64,000 nt of DNA, from assembly GCF_004117935.1 (NCBI RefSeq), contig NZ_SDOY01000118.1:214501-278500 (forward strand), given 5' to 3'. Position numbers and translations under genes: made by a program. The DNA is from Streptomyces roseicoloratus. Its GTDB lineage: Bacteria > Actinomycetota > Actinomycetes > Streptomycetales > Streptomycetaceae. The notes under the pieces were generated by a model, which saw only the letters and a program-made list of their open reading frames with translations, was not told the DNA's origin and did no database searches. Below are positions 54,819 to 63,149 of this stretch, piece after piece; position 1 is the first letter of the stretch; the number at the start of each line of letters is the position of its first letter.

Positions 54819-55182
54819 GCCCTCTCTGTCCGATCCTGTCGTGATCTGCTCCGCAGCGTGACAGACGGCACTGACATCGATGCTGATACTCGGGTTCCGG
54901 CGGTCGTGACTCGGACACGGACCGACGCCAACGCGGGTGCCCGCCGGACGTGGTGACGGTGCCGGTCAAGGGGCCGGCCGGGAGCGGGCGGTGCGTCGTC
55001 GGCGCCACCGGCCGGTGAGATCTCACCCGGCGTCATGCCGCCGCACCTCGAGGACGTGCGGGAACTCCGTCGCCGCTCCTGAGCACGACAGCTCCCTGCC
55101 CGCGCGCCGCCCGGCGCCGGGAGAACGGACCGGCACGGCCCGTGCGGCGCCGCCTCGGAGCGGAGCCGAGCGGCGAAGGGGG
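54819..55182. other. 364-bp intergenic region
   Basis: I see no gene, hairpin or clear promoter. A very short frame at 55034 (MPPHLEDVRELRRRS) is too short to support. Confidence 0.4.
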
Positions 55183-55686
55183 TCAGTCGAGCCAGAGGAG
55201 CAAGGCGTCCCCCGCGTCCGCCGCTGCCCGGAAGAACGGGACCAGGGCCTGGTAGTGGTCCGTCACGTAGTCGAGCGACTCCCCCCGCTCCCAGACGACG
55301 GTCGGATAGATCCCGGCCTCGGCCAGTTCCGCCGGACCGACACCTTCGGTGAGGGTCTCGTGCGGGGTGGCGGCGAGGGCCTCCGCCGCGACGCGCACGC
55401 GGTCCGGGCGCAGGAGGCGGGGCGGCCCGTAACCCCAGTCGCCTGCCCCCGGGATCTCTTCCTCGCCGTGCACGACGTCGACGGGGAAGCCGACACGGTC
55501 CAGCAGGAAGCCGAGCGCGTGCCAGGCCTTGTCGGTCTCATGCCAGCGTGCCTCGGACACCTCGGGTGCGGCGTCCGTCTCGGCGCGCATCAACCCGTAG
55601 ACGAACTCCTGCGCCCAGTCGGGGTCAACGATCGTGCGATCGAGTTCGGCGGGGGTCAGGCGGACGTACTCTCCGATCATGCTCAT
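55183..55686 (-). CDS. DUF1877 (YfbM-like) family protein
   Basis: 167 residues starting MSMIGEYVRLTPAELDR, with WHETDKAWHALGFLLDRV and a terminal AADAGDALLLWLD. This matches the DUF1877 pattern known from YfbM. The function is not established. It stands alone between the DUF4259 gene and the FadE34-like operon. Confidence 0.88.
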   Translation of the reverse strand: MSMIGEYVRLTPAELDRTIVDPDWAQEFVYGLMRAETDAAPEVSEARWHETDKAWHALGFLLDRVGFPVDVVHGEEEIPGAGDWGYGPPRLLRPDRVRVAAEALAATPHETLTEGVGPAELAEAGIYPTVVWERGESLDYVTDHYQALVPFFRAAADAGDALLLWLD

Positions 55687-55917
55687 GGACGGATGCTAAC
55701 GGCGGGCTCCGACACCTTCGGCGGCACCGCTGGCGAGGTCCGAGCCGCAGGGCCACGGCGGCGGACGGCGGGCGCCGGTGTGACGGCGCCCGCCGTGGAG
55801 GCAAGGCGGCGGGGCGGCAAGGCGGCAAGGTGGCGGGGCCGGCGGGGCGGCGGGGCGATGACGACGAGGGAGCCCTGCGGGGCGGTACGAGTTCCGGCGA
55901 CGGAACCGAGCCCGCAT

Positions 55918-55952
55918 CTGACCTTCCGTCAGATTGAAACGTGTTCTAGTCT
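55918..55952 (+). promoter_or_regulatory. FadE34-like promoter with two overlapping operators; probable leaderless start
   Basis: CTGACCTTCCGTCAG (55918-55932) is followed 2 bp later by TGAAACGTGTTCTA (55935-55948), an exact TNNAACNNGTTNNA match. TTCCGT (55924-55929), 17 bp, TAGTCT (55947-55952) form a plausible promoter that both sites cover. The ATG is at 55961 with no ribosome-binding site, so transcription would begin at or almost at the start codon. Confidence 0.65.
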
Positions 55953-55960
55953 GCCGTGCC

Positions 55961-58189
55961 ATGGGCATCGCCATCACGCACGAACAGCGGGAGCTCGCCC
56001 GATCCGTCCGCGGCTGGCTGACCCGCGCCGTACCGCCCGAGGAAGTGCGCGGGCACCTCGACCTGCCCGGCCGCGCCACCGACCGGCCCGCGTACTGGGA
56101 CGGTGCCGTCGGGCAGGGGCTGCTCGGGGTGCATCTGCCCGAGGAGCACGGGGGCGGAGGCGGCGATCTGGTCGACCTCGCCGTCGTCCTGGAGGAAGCC
56201 GGGCGGGCCCTGCTGCCCGGGCCCCACCTCCCGAGCGTCCTCGCCGCCGAACTGCTCCACCGCGCCGGACACGGCACGCAGGCCGCGGCCGTCGCCGGCG
56301 GCGAACGCATCGCCGCCGTCGCCCTCGACCCCGGCACCCTCACCGCCGCGCCCTCCCGCACCGCCGACGGGCTCGTCCTCGACGGCCTCGCCCCGCCCGT
56401 CCTCGGCGCGGCCTGCGCCGACCTGATCGTCCTGCCCGCGCGCGCCGTCCACGGGACCGTATGGCTCGCCGTCGACGCCGACACCCTCTCCGTACGCCTC
56501 CACGCCTCCGCCGACCCCGTCCGGCCCACCGCCGAGGTCCGCGCCGACGGCGTCCTCGTCCCCGGCGGACGCGTCCTCGCCCTCGGCTCCGGTCTCGTGC
56601 GCGACCTCGCCGCCGTCCTCCTCGCCGCCGACGCCTGCGGCACCGCCGCCCGCGCCCTCGACACCGCGGCCGAACACGCCCGTACCCGCGTCCAGTTCGG
56701 GCGACCCATCGGGCGGTTCCAAGGCGTCAAACACCTCTGCGCCGACATGCTCGTCCGGCTCGAACAGGCCCGCGCCCTCACCTGGGACGCCGCCCGCGCC
56801 GCCCGCGAGACCTGCGGCGACGGCGAGAGCCGCGACGGAGACGCCCGCCCCGTCCCTGGCCGCGACGTGCGGTCCCTGACCGCCGCCCTCGCCGCCGCCA
56901 CCGCGCTCGACGCCGCGTACACCACCGCCAAGGACTGCATCCAGATCCTCGGCGGCATCGGCTTCACCTGGGAACACGACGCCCACCTCCTCCTGCGCCG
57001 CGCCCTCGTCTCCCGCCAGCTCCTCGGTACCGGCGACGGCCACCGCCTCGCCGCCGCCCGCCTCGCCGCCGCCGGGACCCGGCGCGTACTCCGCCTCGAA
57101 CTCCCGGCGGAGGCGGAGGAGTTCCGCGCCGCCGCCCGCGAAGCCCTCGCGCCCGCCGTCGGGCTCGACCCGCACGCCGCGCGCAAAGCCCTCGCCGGTA
57201 CCGGCTACGCCGCCCCGCACCTGCCGGAGCCGTACGGGCTCGGCGCCGGCCCGGTGCGCCAACTCGCCGTCCAGCGCGAGGCGGAGGCCCTCGGCATCCG
57301 GCTCAGCCCGCTGTCCGTCGCCACCTGGGTCGTGCCCTCGCTCATCGCGTACGGCACGCCCGCCCAGCGCGACCACCACCTCGGACCCACCCTGCGCGGC
57401 GAACAGCAGTGGTGCCAGCTCTTCTCCGAACCCGAGGCCGGCTCCGACCTGGCCTCCCTCCGCACCCGCGCCGAACGCCTGGACGACGGCAGCTGGCGGA
57501 TCAACGGGCAGAAGGTGTGGACGAGTTCGGCCCAGTGGGCCGACTACGGCATCCTCCTCGCCCGCACCGACCCCGACGCGCCCCGGCACCGCGGCCTCAC
57601 CTACTTCCTCGTCGACATGAGGAACACGCCGGGCGTCGACATCCGCCCGCTGAAGGAGATCACCGGCGAATCGCTGTTCAACGAGGTGTGGTTCGAGGAT
57701 GCCGTGCTGCCCGCCGACGCGGTCGTCGGCGAGGTGAACGACGGCTGGCGGGTGGCCCGCAACACCCTCGGCAACGAACGCGTCCACATGGCCGACCAGG
57801 TCGCCTTCGACACCGGCCTCGAAGCCCTCGTCGCCGCGTGCGCGCCCGGCAGGCCCCTCGACGACGCGCTCCGCGCCAGGGCCGGCGGTCTCGTCGCCGA
57901 GGCGCACGCCCTCGCCTGCATCGGCCTGCGCACCACGCTCCTCCAGGTGTCCGGCCTCGAACCGGGCCCGGGCGCCAGCGTCCGCAAGCTCGTCCAGACC
58001 CTCCACCAGCAGAAGGTCGCGGAGCTCGGCCTGGAACTCCTGGGCCCGGCGGGCGCCGTGGCGGAGGGCCCGGGGGAGCGGGCAGTGCACGGACTGCTGA
58101 TGTCACGGTGCCTGACCATCGCGGGCGGCACCACGCAAGTACAGCTGAACGTCGTGGCAGAACGCCTGTTGGGCCTGCCGAGGGACTGA
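55961..58189 (+). CDS. Fused double acyl-CoA dehydrogenase, FadE34-like
   Basis: 742 residues containing two acyl-CoA dehydrogenase folds in tandem (about 1-385 and 386-742). The first has ARTRVQFGRPIGRFQGVKH; the second has QLFSEPEAGSDLASL, INGQKVWTSSAQWADYG and LTIAGGTTQVQLNVVAERLLG. The fused organisation and length are those of mycobacterial FadE34, which dehydrogenates a steroid side-chain CoA ester. No Shine-Dalgarno precedes ATG 55961. It is cotranscribed with the Ltp-type gene 37 bp downstream and lies under a KstR-pattern site. Confidence 0.85.
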   Translation: MGIAITHEQRELARSVRGWLTRAVPPEEVRGHLDLPGRATDRPAYWDGAVGQGLLGVHLPEEHGGGGGDLVDLAVVLEEAGRALLPGPHLPSVLAAELLHRAGHGTQAAAVAGGERIAAVALDPGTLTAAPSRTADGLVLDGLAPPVLGAACADLIVLPARAVHGTVWLAVDADTLSVRLHASADPVRPTAEVRADGVLVPGGRVLALGSGLVRDLAAVLLAADACGTAARALDTAAEHARTRVQFGRPIGRFQGVKHLCADMLVRLEQARALTWDAARAARETCGDGESRDGDARPVPGRDVRSLTAALAAATALDAAYTTAKDCIQILGGIGFTWEHDAHLLLRRALVSRQLLGTGDGHRLAAARLAAAGTRRVLRLELPAEAEEFRAAAREALAPAVGLDPHAARKALAGTGYAAPHLPEPYGLGAGPVRQLAVQREAEALGIRLSPLSVATWVVPSLIAYGTPAQRDHHLGPTLRGEQQWCQLFSEPEAGSDLASLRTRAERLDDGSWRINGQKVWTSSAQWADYGILLARTDPDAPRHRGLTYFLVDMRNTPGVDIRPLKEITGESLFNEVWFEDAVLPADAVVGEVNDGWRVARNTLGNERVHMADQVAFDTGLEALVAACAPGRPLDDALRARAGGLVAEAHALACIGLRTTLLQVSGLEPGPGASVRKLVQTLHQQKVAELGLELLGPAGAVAEGPGERAVHGLLMSRCLTIAGGTTQVQLNVVAERLLGLPRD

Positions 58190-58226
58190 CGGGCAAACCG
58201 ACCCGAGAGACGAGGGGGCCCCTCCC

Positions 58227-59417
58227 ATGGGGAAGACGTACATCGTGGGCGTCGGCATGACGAAGTTCGAGAAGCCGGAGACCCGGGACTGGCAGTACTG
58301 GGACATGGCGAAGGAGGCCGGCACCGCCGCCCTGGCCGACGCCGGGATCCCGTACGGCCTCGTCCAGCAGGTGCCCGTCGGCTACTGCTTCCAGGCGTCG
58401 ACGGCCGGACAGCGCGCCGTGTACGAACTCGGGCTCACCGGCGTGCCCGTCTACAACGTCAACAACAACTGCGCGACGGCGTCGACGGCCCTGATGATGG
58501 CCCGGCAGTTCGTGGCGGGCGGCGCCGCCGACTGCGTGCTCGCGCTCGGCTTCGAGAAGATGACGCGCGGGGCGCTGGGCGGCGGCTCGGACGGCGGGGA
58601 CTTCGCGAGCTCACCGGTCGCCCGGCACTACGGGATCATGGCGGCCGGACACGGCTTCGAGATGGCGCCGCCCACCGCCCAGATCTTCGGCAACGCGGCG
58701 CGCGAGCACATGGACCGCTACGGCACCACGGAGGTCCAGCTCGCAGCCGTCGCCGCCAAGAACCACCTGCACTCCTCCCGCAACCCCAACGCCCAGTTCC
58801 AGGACGTCCACTCGGTCGACGAGATCCTCGCCGCCCGGACCATCCACCACCCGCTGACCAAGCTCCAGTGCTCGCCCACCTCGGACGGCGCGGCCGCGGC
58901 GGTCGTCGTCTCCGAGCGCTTCGCCGACGAACACGGGCTGCGCGACCGGGCGGTGGAGATCGCGGCGCAGGCCATGACCACCGACACCGAGGAGTCCTTC
59001 GCCTCGGGCTCCTGCATCGACGTCGTCGGCCGGCCGATGTCGCGGGCGGCGGCCCGCCAGGCGTACGAGGCCTCCGGGCTCGGCATCGAGGACGTCGACG
59101 TCGTCGAACTGCACGACTGCTTCTCGATCAACGAACTCCTCACGTACGAGGCGCTGGGCATGTGCGAGGAGGGCGCGTCCGGCAAACTCGTCGAGTCCGG
59201 CGCCACGACCTACGGCGGCCGCTGGGTGGTCAACCCCTCCGGCGGCCTCATCTCCAAGGGCCACCCCCTGGGCGCCACAGGCCTCGCCCAGACCGCCGAA
59301 CTCGTCTGGCAACTCCGCGGCGAAGCGGGCCCCCGCCAGGTCCCGAACGCCCGCGTGGGCCTCGCCCACAACATCGGCCTGGGCGGCGCGGCGGTGGTGA
59401 CCCTGCTGCGGAGGTGA
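58227..59417 (+). CDS. Lipid-transfer/thiolase-family protein (Ltp-like)
   Basis: 396 residues of the SCP-x-type thiolase family. The nucleophile-position Cys82 is kept in NNNCATASTA, with GHPLGATG and AHNIGLGGAAVV at the C-terminal active-site loops. Mycobacterial Ltp proteins serve in steroid side-chain degradation, some as retro-aldolases. The gene directly follows the FadE34-like gene, with an unusual GGGGG-rich leader. Whether it is a thiolase or an aldolase cannot be decided without a DUF35 partner, which I do not see nearby. Confidence 0.88.
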   Translation: MGKTYIVGVGMTKFEKPETRDWQYWDMAKEAGTAALADAGIPYGLVQQVPVGYCFQASTAGQRAVYELGLTGVPVYNVNNNCATASTALMMARQFVAGGAADCVLALGFEKMTRGALGGGSDGGDFASSPVARHYGIMAAGHGFEMAPPTAQIFGNAAREHMDRYGTTEVQLAAVAAKNHLHSSRNPNAQFQDVHSVDEILAARTIHHPLTKLQCSPTSDGAAAAVVVSERFADEHGLRDRAVEIAAQAMTTDTEESFASGSCIDVVGRPMSRAAARQAYEASGLGIEDVDVVELHDCFSINELLTYEALGMCEEGASGKLVESGATTYGGRWVVNPSGGLISKGHPLGATGLAQTAELVWQLRGEAGPRQVPNARVGLAHNIGLGGAAVVTLLRR

Positions 59418-59481
59418 ACGGCACCGAGCGGAGCCCGGCCGCCCGGAGCGCGGTGGTCCGCCGGGGTCCGGCCGCCGGGCT

Positions 59482-59577
59482 CGGAGTCCGACCGCCGTCT
59501 CGGGGTCCGACCGCCGTCTCGGGGTCCGACCGCCGTCTCGGAGTCCGACCGCCGTCTCGGGGTCCGGCCGCCCGGAG
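59482..59577. repeat. Tandem 19-bp repeats downstream of the Ltp gene
   Basis: CGGGGTCCGACCGCCGTCT (third base alternates G/A) repeats from 59482 with a 19-bp period for about five copies. A longer unit around CCGCCCGGAGCGCGGTGGTCC flanks it on both sides (~59430 and ~59570). No gene is seen in 59418-59713. Confidence 0.75.
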
Positions 59578-59713
59578 CGCGGTGGTCCGCCGGAGTCCGA
59601 CCGCCGACTCGAAGTCCGTCCGCCCGGAGTCCGGCCGCCGGCCCGGAGTCCGGCCGTCCGCCCGGAGCCGTAGGGCCATATCCCGATGTACGGGGCATGG
59701 GGTGTCTGCGACC

Positions 59714-61150
59714 ATGACGGGCATGTCGCGTACCGAGTCCGCCATACCCAGCTCCGCCGTCTCCGCGCCGTCGCCCCGCCGTCCCTGGCTCGTCGTGCTC
59801 GTCGCCAGTGCGGCGCAGTTCCTCGTCGTGCTTGACGTGTCCGTGGTCAACGTGGCGCTGCCGTCGATGCGGGAGGCGCTCGGGCTGACGGCGCCGGGGC
59901 TGCAGTGGGTCGTGAACGTGTACGCGATCGCGTTCGCCGGGTTCATGCTGCTCGGCGGGCGGGCGGCGGACCTCTTCGGGCGCAAGCGGATGTTCGTCGT
60001 CGGACTGTCCCTCTTCACCCTCGCCTCCGTCGCGGGCGGGCTCGCCCAGGAGGGCTGGCAGCTGCTCGCCGCCCGCGCCGTGCAGGGGCTCGGCGCGGCC
60101 GTCCTGTCGCCGTCCACCCTCACCCTCATCACGGCGGCCGTGCCCGCCGGGCCCGCCCGCAGCCGGGCCGTCGGCACCTGGACCGCGGTCGGCGCGGCGG
60201 GCGGTGCCGCCGGCGGGTTCGTCGGCGGCGCCCTCGTCGACCTGCTCTCCTGGCGCTGGGTGCTGCTCATCAACGTGCCCGTCGGCGCCCTCGTCCTCGC
60301 CGGCGCCTACTGGTGGCTGAGCGAGAGCCGGGCCGGCGGCGGTCGCCGGCCCGACCTGCCCGGCGCGGTGCTCGTCACGGCGGGCCTGGCGACCCTCGCG
60401 TACGGCATCGTGCAGACGGAGCGGACCGGCTGGACCTCCGCGGCGACCTTGGTGCCGTTGGTCGCCGGGCTCCTCCTGCTCGCGGTCTTCGTCGCCGTCG
60501 AGGCGCGGGTGGCCGCCGAACCGCTGATGCCGCTGCGGATCTTCCGTACGCGCGCGGTGTCGGCCGCCAACGTGACGATGCTGCTGTGCGGTTCCACCTC
60601 GTTCGGCATGTGGTTCTTCATGACGCTCTACGCGCAGAACGTCCTCGGCTACGAGCCGCTGATGGCCGGGCTCGCCCTCGTTCCGAGCTCCGCCAGCGTC
60701 ATCGCCGGTTCCAAGCTCGCCCCCCGCCTGTTGCCCCGGCTCGGCGCCCGCCGGGTCGCCGTCCTCGGCACCCTGGTCGGGGCGGGCGGCTTCGCCTGGC
60801 AGTCCACGATGACCGCCGACGGCTCGTACCTCACCTCGATCCTGCTGCCCGGCGTCCTGATGATGTTCGGCGTCGGCCTCGGCTCCACGCCGCTCGCCGT
60901 CCTCGCCACCACCCGGGTGCCCGCCTCCGAGGCCGGTCTCGCCTCCGGTCTCATCAACACCTCCCGCACCATGGGCGGTGCCCTCGGCCTCGCCACCCTC
61001 TCCACCGTGGCCGCCTCGGTCACCGCCGGCGGCACCGACCCGGAGGCCCTGACCTCGGGCTACGCGGCGGCCTTCCGCGTGGCGACGGTCGTGCTCGTGG
61101 CGACGGCGGTGGTGATGGCGGTGTGGCTGCCCAGGCCGGAGCAGAAGTAG
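59714..61150 (+). CDS. DHA2-type MFS drug exporter
   Basis: 478 residues from ATG 59714 (a second ATG at 59723). Fourteen helices are predicted with VVLDVSVVNVALPSM, GGRAADLFGRKRMF and GTWTAVGAAGGAAGGFVGG signatures of the EmrB/QacA family. Probably exports hydrophobic or cationic compounds by proton antiport. Unlike the exporter at 17.5-19.6 kb it has no soluble C-terminal domain. No regulator gene is adjacent. Confidence 0.93.
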   Translation: MTGMSRTESAIPSSAVSAPSPRRPWLVVLVASAAQFLVVLDVSVVNVALPSMREALGLTAPGLQWVVNVYAIAFAGFMLLGGRAADLFGRKRMFVVGLSLFTLASVAGGLAQEGWQLLAARAVQGLGAAVLSPSTLTLITAAVPAGPARSRAVGTWTAVGAAGGAAGGFVGGALVDLLSWRWVLLINVPVGALVLAGAYWWLSESRAGGGRRPDLPGAVLVTAGLATLAYGIVQTERTGWTSAATLVPLVAGLLLLAVFVAVEARVAAEPLMPLRIFRTRAVSAANVTMLLCGSTSFGMWFFMTLYAQNVLGYEPLMAGLALVPSSASVIAGSKLAPRLLPRLGARRVAVLGTLVGAGGFAWQSTMTADGSYLTSILLPGVLMMFGVGLGSTPLAVLATTRVPASEAGLASGLINTSRTMGGALGLATLSTVAASVTAGGTDPEALTSGYAAAFRVATVVLVATAVVMAVWLPRPEQK

Positions 61151-61170
61151 CCACCGGCCCCGGGACGAGC

Positions 61171-61188
61171 GCCGCGGCTAGCCGCGGC
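61171..61188. terminator. Perfect palindrome between convergent exporter and response-regulator genes
   Basis: GCCGCGGCTAGCCGCGGC is a perfect 18-bp inverted repeat able to form a 7-bp stem; placed 20 bp after the exporter stop and 8 bp from the regulator stop. Confidence 0.55.
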
Positions 61189-61195
61189 TATGCGG

Positions 61196-61828
61196 CTACA
61201 GCCAGCCCTGCTGACGGGCCTCCCGCACCGCTTCCATGCGGTTGCGGGTGCCCGTCTTGCCGATGGCCGACGACAGGTAGTTGCGGACCGTGGACTCGGA
61301 GAGGTGGAGCTTCTCCGCGATGTCGGCGACGGTCGCGCCGTCCACCGAGGCGCCGAGGGCGTCCCGTTCGCGGGCCGTCAGCGGGTTCGGGCCCGCGCTC
61401 AGGGCCGCCGCCGCGAGGGCCGGGTCGATGACCGTCTCGCCGCGCAGCGCCTTGCGGATGGCCTCGGCCAGCTCCTCGACCGGGCCGTCCTTCACCAGGA
61501 AACCCGCCGCACCCGCCTCCATCGCGCGGCGCAGGTAGCCGGGTCTGCCGAAGGTCGTCAGGATCAGGACCCGGCAGTCCGGCACCTCGTCCCGCAGATC
61601 GGCCGCCGCCTCCAGGCCCGAACGGCCCGGCAGTTCGATGTCCAGGAGCGCCACGTCCGGCCGCGCCGTCAGCGCGGCGGCCACGATCTCGTCGCCCCGC
61701 CCCACCTGCGCGACGACCTCGATGTCCGGCTCCATCCCGAGCAGCAGCGCGAGCGCGCCCCGCATCATCCCCTGGTCCTCGGCGAGGAGGACCCTGGTCG
61801 ACCTGGCGGGGCGGTGGTCCCGCGGCAT
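61196..61828 (-). CDS. NarL/FixJ-type (LuxR) response regulator, orphan
   Basis: 210 residues from ATG 61828; GTG 61837 or a start at 61882 are possible. Receiver domain with VLLAEDQGMMRGALALLL, the phospho-Asp in DVALLDIELPG and the Lys in GFLVKDG; DNA-binding domain NPLTARERDALGASVDG, ATVADIAEKLHLSESTVRNYL. It resembles DesR. The usual DesK-type kinase gene is not next to it on either side, so its signal is unknown. Confidence 0.9.
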   Translation of the reverse strand: MPRDHRPARSTRVLLAEDQGMMRGALALLLGMEPDIEVVAQVGRGDEIVAAALTARPDVALLDIELPGRSGLEAAADLRDEVPDCRVLILTTFGRPGYLRRAMEAGAAGFLVKDGPVEELAEAIRKALRGETVIDPALAAAALSAGPNPLTARERDALGASVDGATVADIAEKLHLSESTVRNYLSSAIGKTGTRNRMEAVREARQQGWL

Positions 61829-61882
61829 CTCGTTCACAGGGAACAGCGTAGGACCGAGTACGTGTTGAGGCGCGCCGGGCAT

Positions 61883-62213
61883 GGGCGTCGGGCATGGACG
61901 CCGGGCATGGGCGCCGGGCGTGCGAGAGATCCTGTCGGCTCAGGGGTGACCGGACGGGGCGTGTGGTGTGTGTGGGGCGTGTGGGCCCGTGCAGGGCGTG
62001 TGGGGCGGAGGAGTCCGTGGGCCGTGACGCGGCTCGGCGGGCGTGGTGGCGACATCGTCGCTGCGCAGTCTGCCGGCAGCGGGCCAGCTGATCGAGCACG
62101 GCTTCGATCCCTTCGCGCCGGGCTGTGAGGTCGACGCCCGCGGGGCGCGAGCGGGCCCGGGTTCCGCTGCCGGCCCTGACGCCCCTGACGCCCCTGCCGG
62201 CCTCCCGGTCAGG
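61883..62213. other. 331-bp intergenic region
   Basis: Low-complexity GGGCATGGGCGCC repeats (61880-61925) and a GCCGGCAGCGG/CCGCTGCCGGC inverted repeat about 85 bp apart (62071 and ~62166). No gene or clear promoter is identified. Confidence 0.4.
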
Positions 62214-63041
62214 TCACGCGGCCGTGTCGAACGTGTAGTGCGCCCTGTGGTCCAGCATGTCCGCCGGCGTCACGTCGTTCCACGGGCGCATCGTGTCGTG
62301 CAGGTCGACGACGTTCGGCGTGCCCGCGGCCGGGAGGTACGGCGACTTGGGGTGACGGGCCTGCCACTCGACCCACAGCTTGTCGACGAAAGCGTGGTGC
62401 ATCCAGAACACCGGGTCGTTCGGGGACACTCCGGTGGCCATCTGGCCGCCGACCCAGACGTGGACGCGGTTGTGGAGGTTCACGCCGCGCCACCCCTCCA
62501 GGTGGTTGCGGAAGCCCTCCGACGCGCTGTTCCACGGGGCCGTGTCGTACGTCTCCATGGCGAGGACCGAGTCCACCTCCGCGCGCGTCGGCAACTGGCG
62601 TCCACCCGCGCCCAGGTCACGGCGCAGGTAGTCGCGGCCGTCCACCCGGACGTTGATCGTCCAGCGGTTCCCCGAGCGGGCGAACGCGCCGTCGAGCACC
62701 TGCCCGTCCCGCGCGCGGCCGGTGCCGCCGAGGAAGTCGGGCGCCCAGAGAGAGGAACGGGAGGTGCGGTCGGCCGTCCAGTCCCAGTACGGCAGCGCGA
62801 CGGTGGCGTCGACCGACTGCAGTGCCTGCTCGAACTCCAGGAGGAAGCGCCGGTGCCACGGCAGGAACGACGGCGACCGGTGCCCGACGCGGTCGCCCGT
62901 GTCCGTGTCGCCCATGATGAAGGCGTTGTGCGTGGTGACGAAGGCGTCATAGCGGCCCGAGCGCTTGAGTTCGAGCAGCGCGGCGACGAAACGCCGCTTC
63001 TCGTCGGCGGTCAGCGTGGCCTGGTTCTTGCGTACGGTCAT
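62214..63041 (-). CDS. melC2: Tyrosinase (MelC2-type copper monooxygenase)
   Basis: 275 residues. All six copper ligands of Streptomyces MelC2 are at canonical positions: His38, His54 and His63 (CuA, including FLPWHR) and His190, His194 and His216 (CuB, HNRVHVWVGG and MHHAFVDKLW). It hydroxylates tyrosine and oxidises L-DOPA for melanin. In Streptomyces MelC2 needs its partner MelC1 for copper loading and export, normally encoded just upstream. The 108 bp between this gene and the insertion sequence hold no melC1. Confidence 0.95.
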   Translation of the reverse strand: MTVRKNQATLTADEKRRFVAALLELKRSGRYDAFVTTHNAFIMGDTDTGDRVGHRSPSFLPWHRRFLLEFEQALQSVDATVALPYWDWTADRTSRSSLWAPDFLGGTGRARDGQVLDGAFARSGNRWTINVRVDGRDYLRRDLGAGGRQLPTRAEVDSVLAMETYDTAPWNSASEGFRNHLEGWRGVNLHNRVHVWVGGQMATGVSPNDPVFWMHHAFVDKLWVEWQARHPKSPYLPAAGTPNVVDLHDTMRPWNDVTPADMLDHRAHYTFDTAA

Positions 63042-63072
63042 GACGGTGTTACGGCTCCTGGAGCGGATGGAT

Positions 63073-63117
63073 CGGGAAGACCGGGAAGACCGGGAAGACC
63101 GGGAAGACCGGGAAGGT
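63073..63117. repeat. Five 9-bp tandem repeats upstream of melC2
   Basis: CGGGAAGAC repeats from 63073 to 63108, with a fifth, diverged copy to 63117. It lies between the tyrosinase start and the insertion sequence. Confidence 0.75.
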
Positions 63118-63149
63118 CAGGACGGTCTAGATGAATGAGTCCGATGTTT

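Noticed and set aside
63042..63149. melC1 upstream of the tyrosinase gene
   Set aside because: Only 108 bp of 9-bp repeats and insertion-sequence end remain; no coding frame with a MelC1-like signal or motif.
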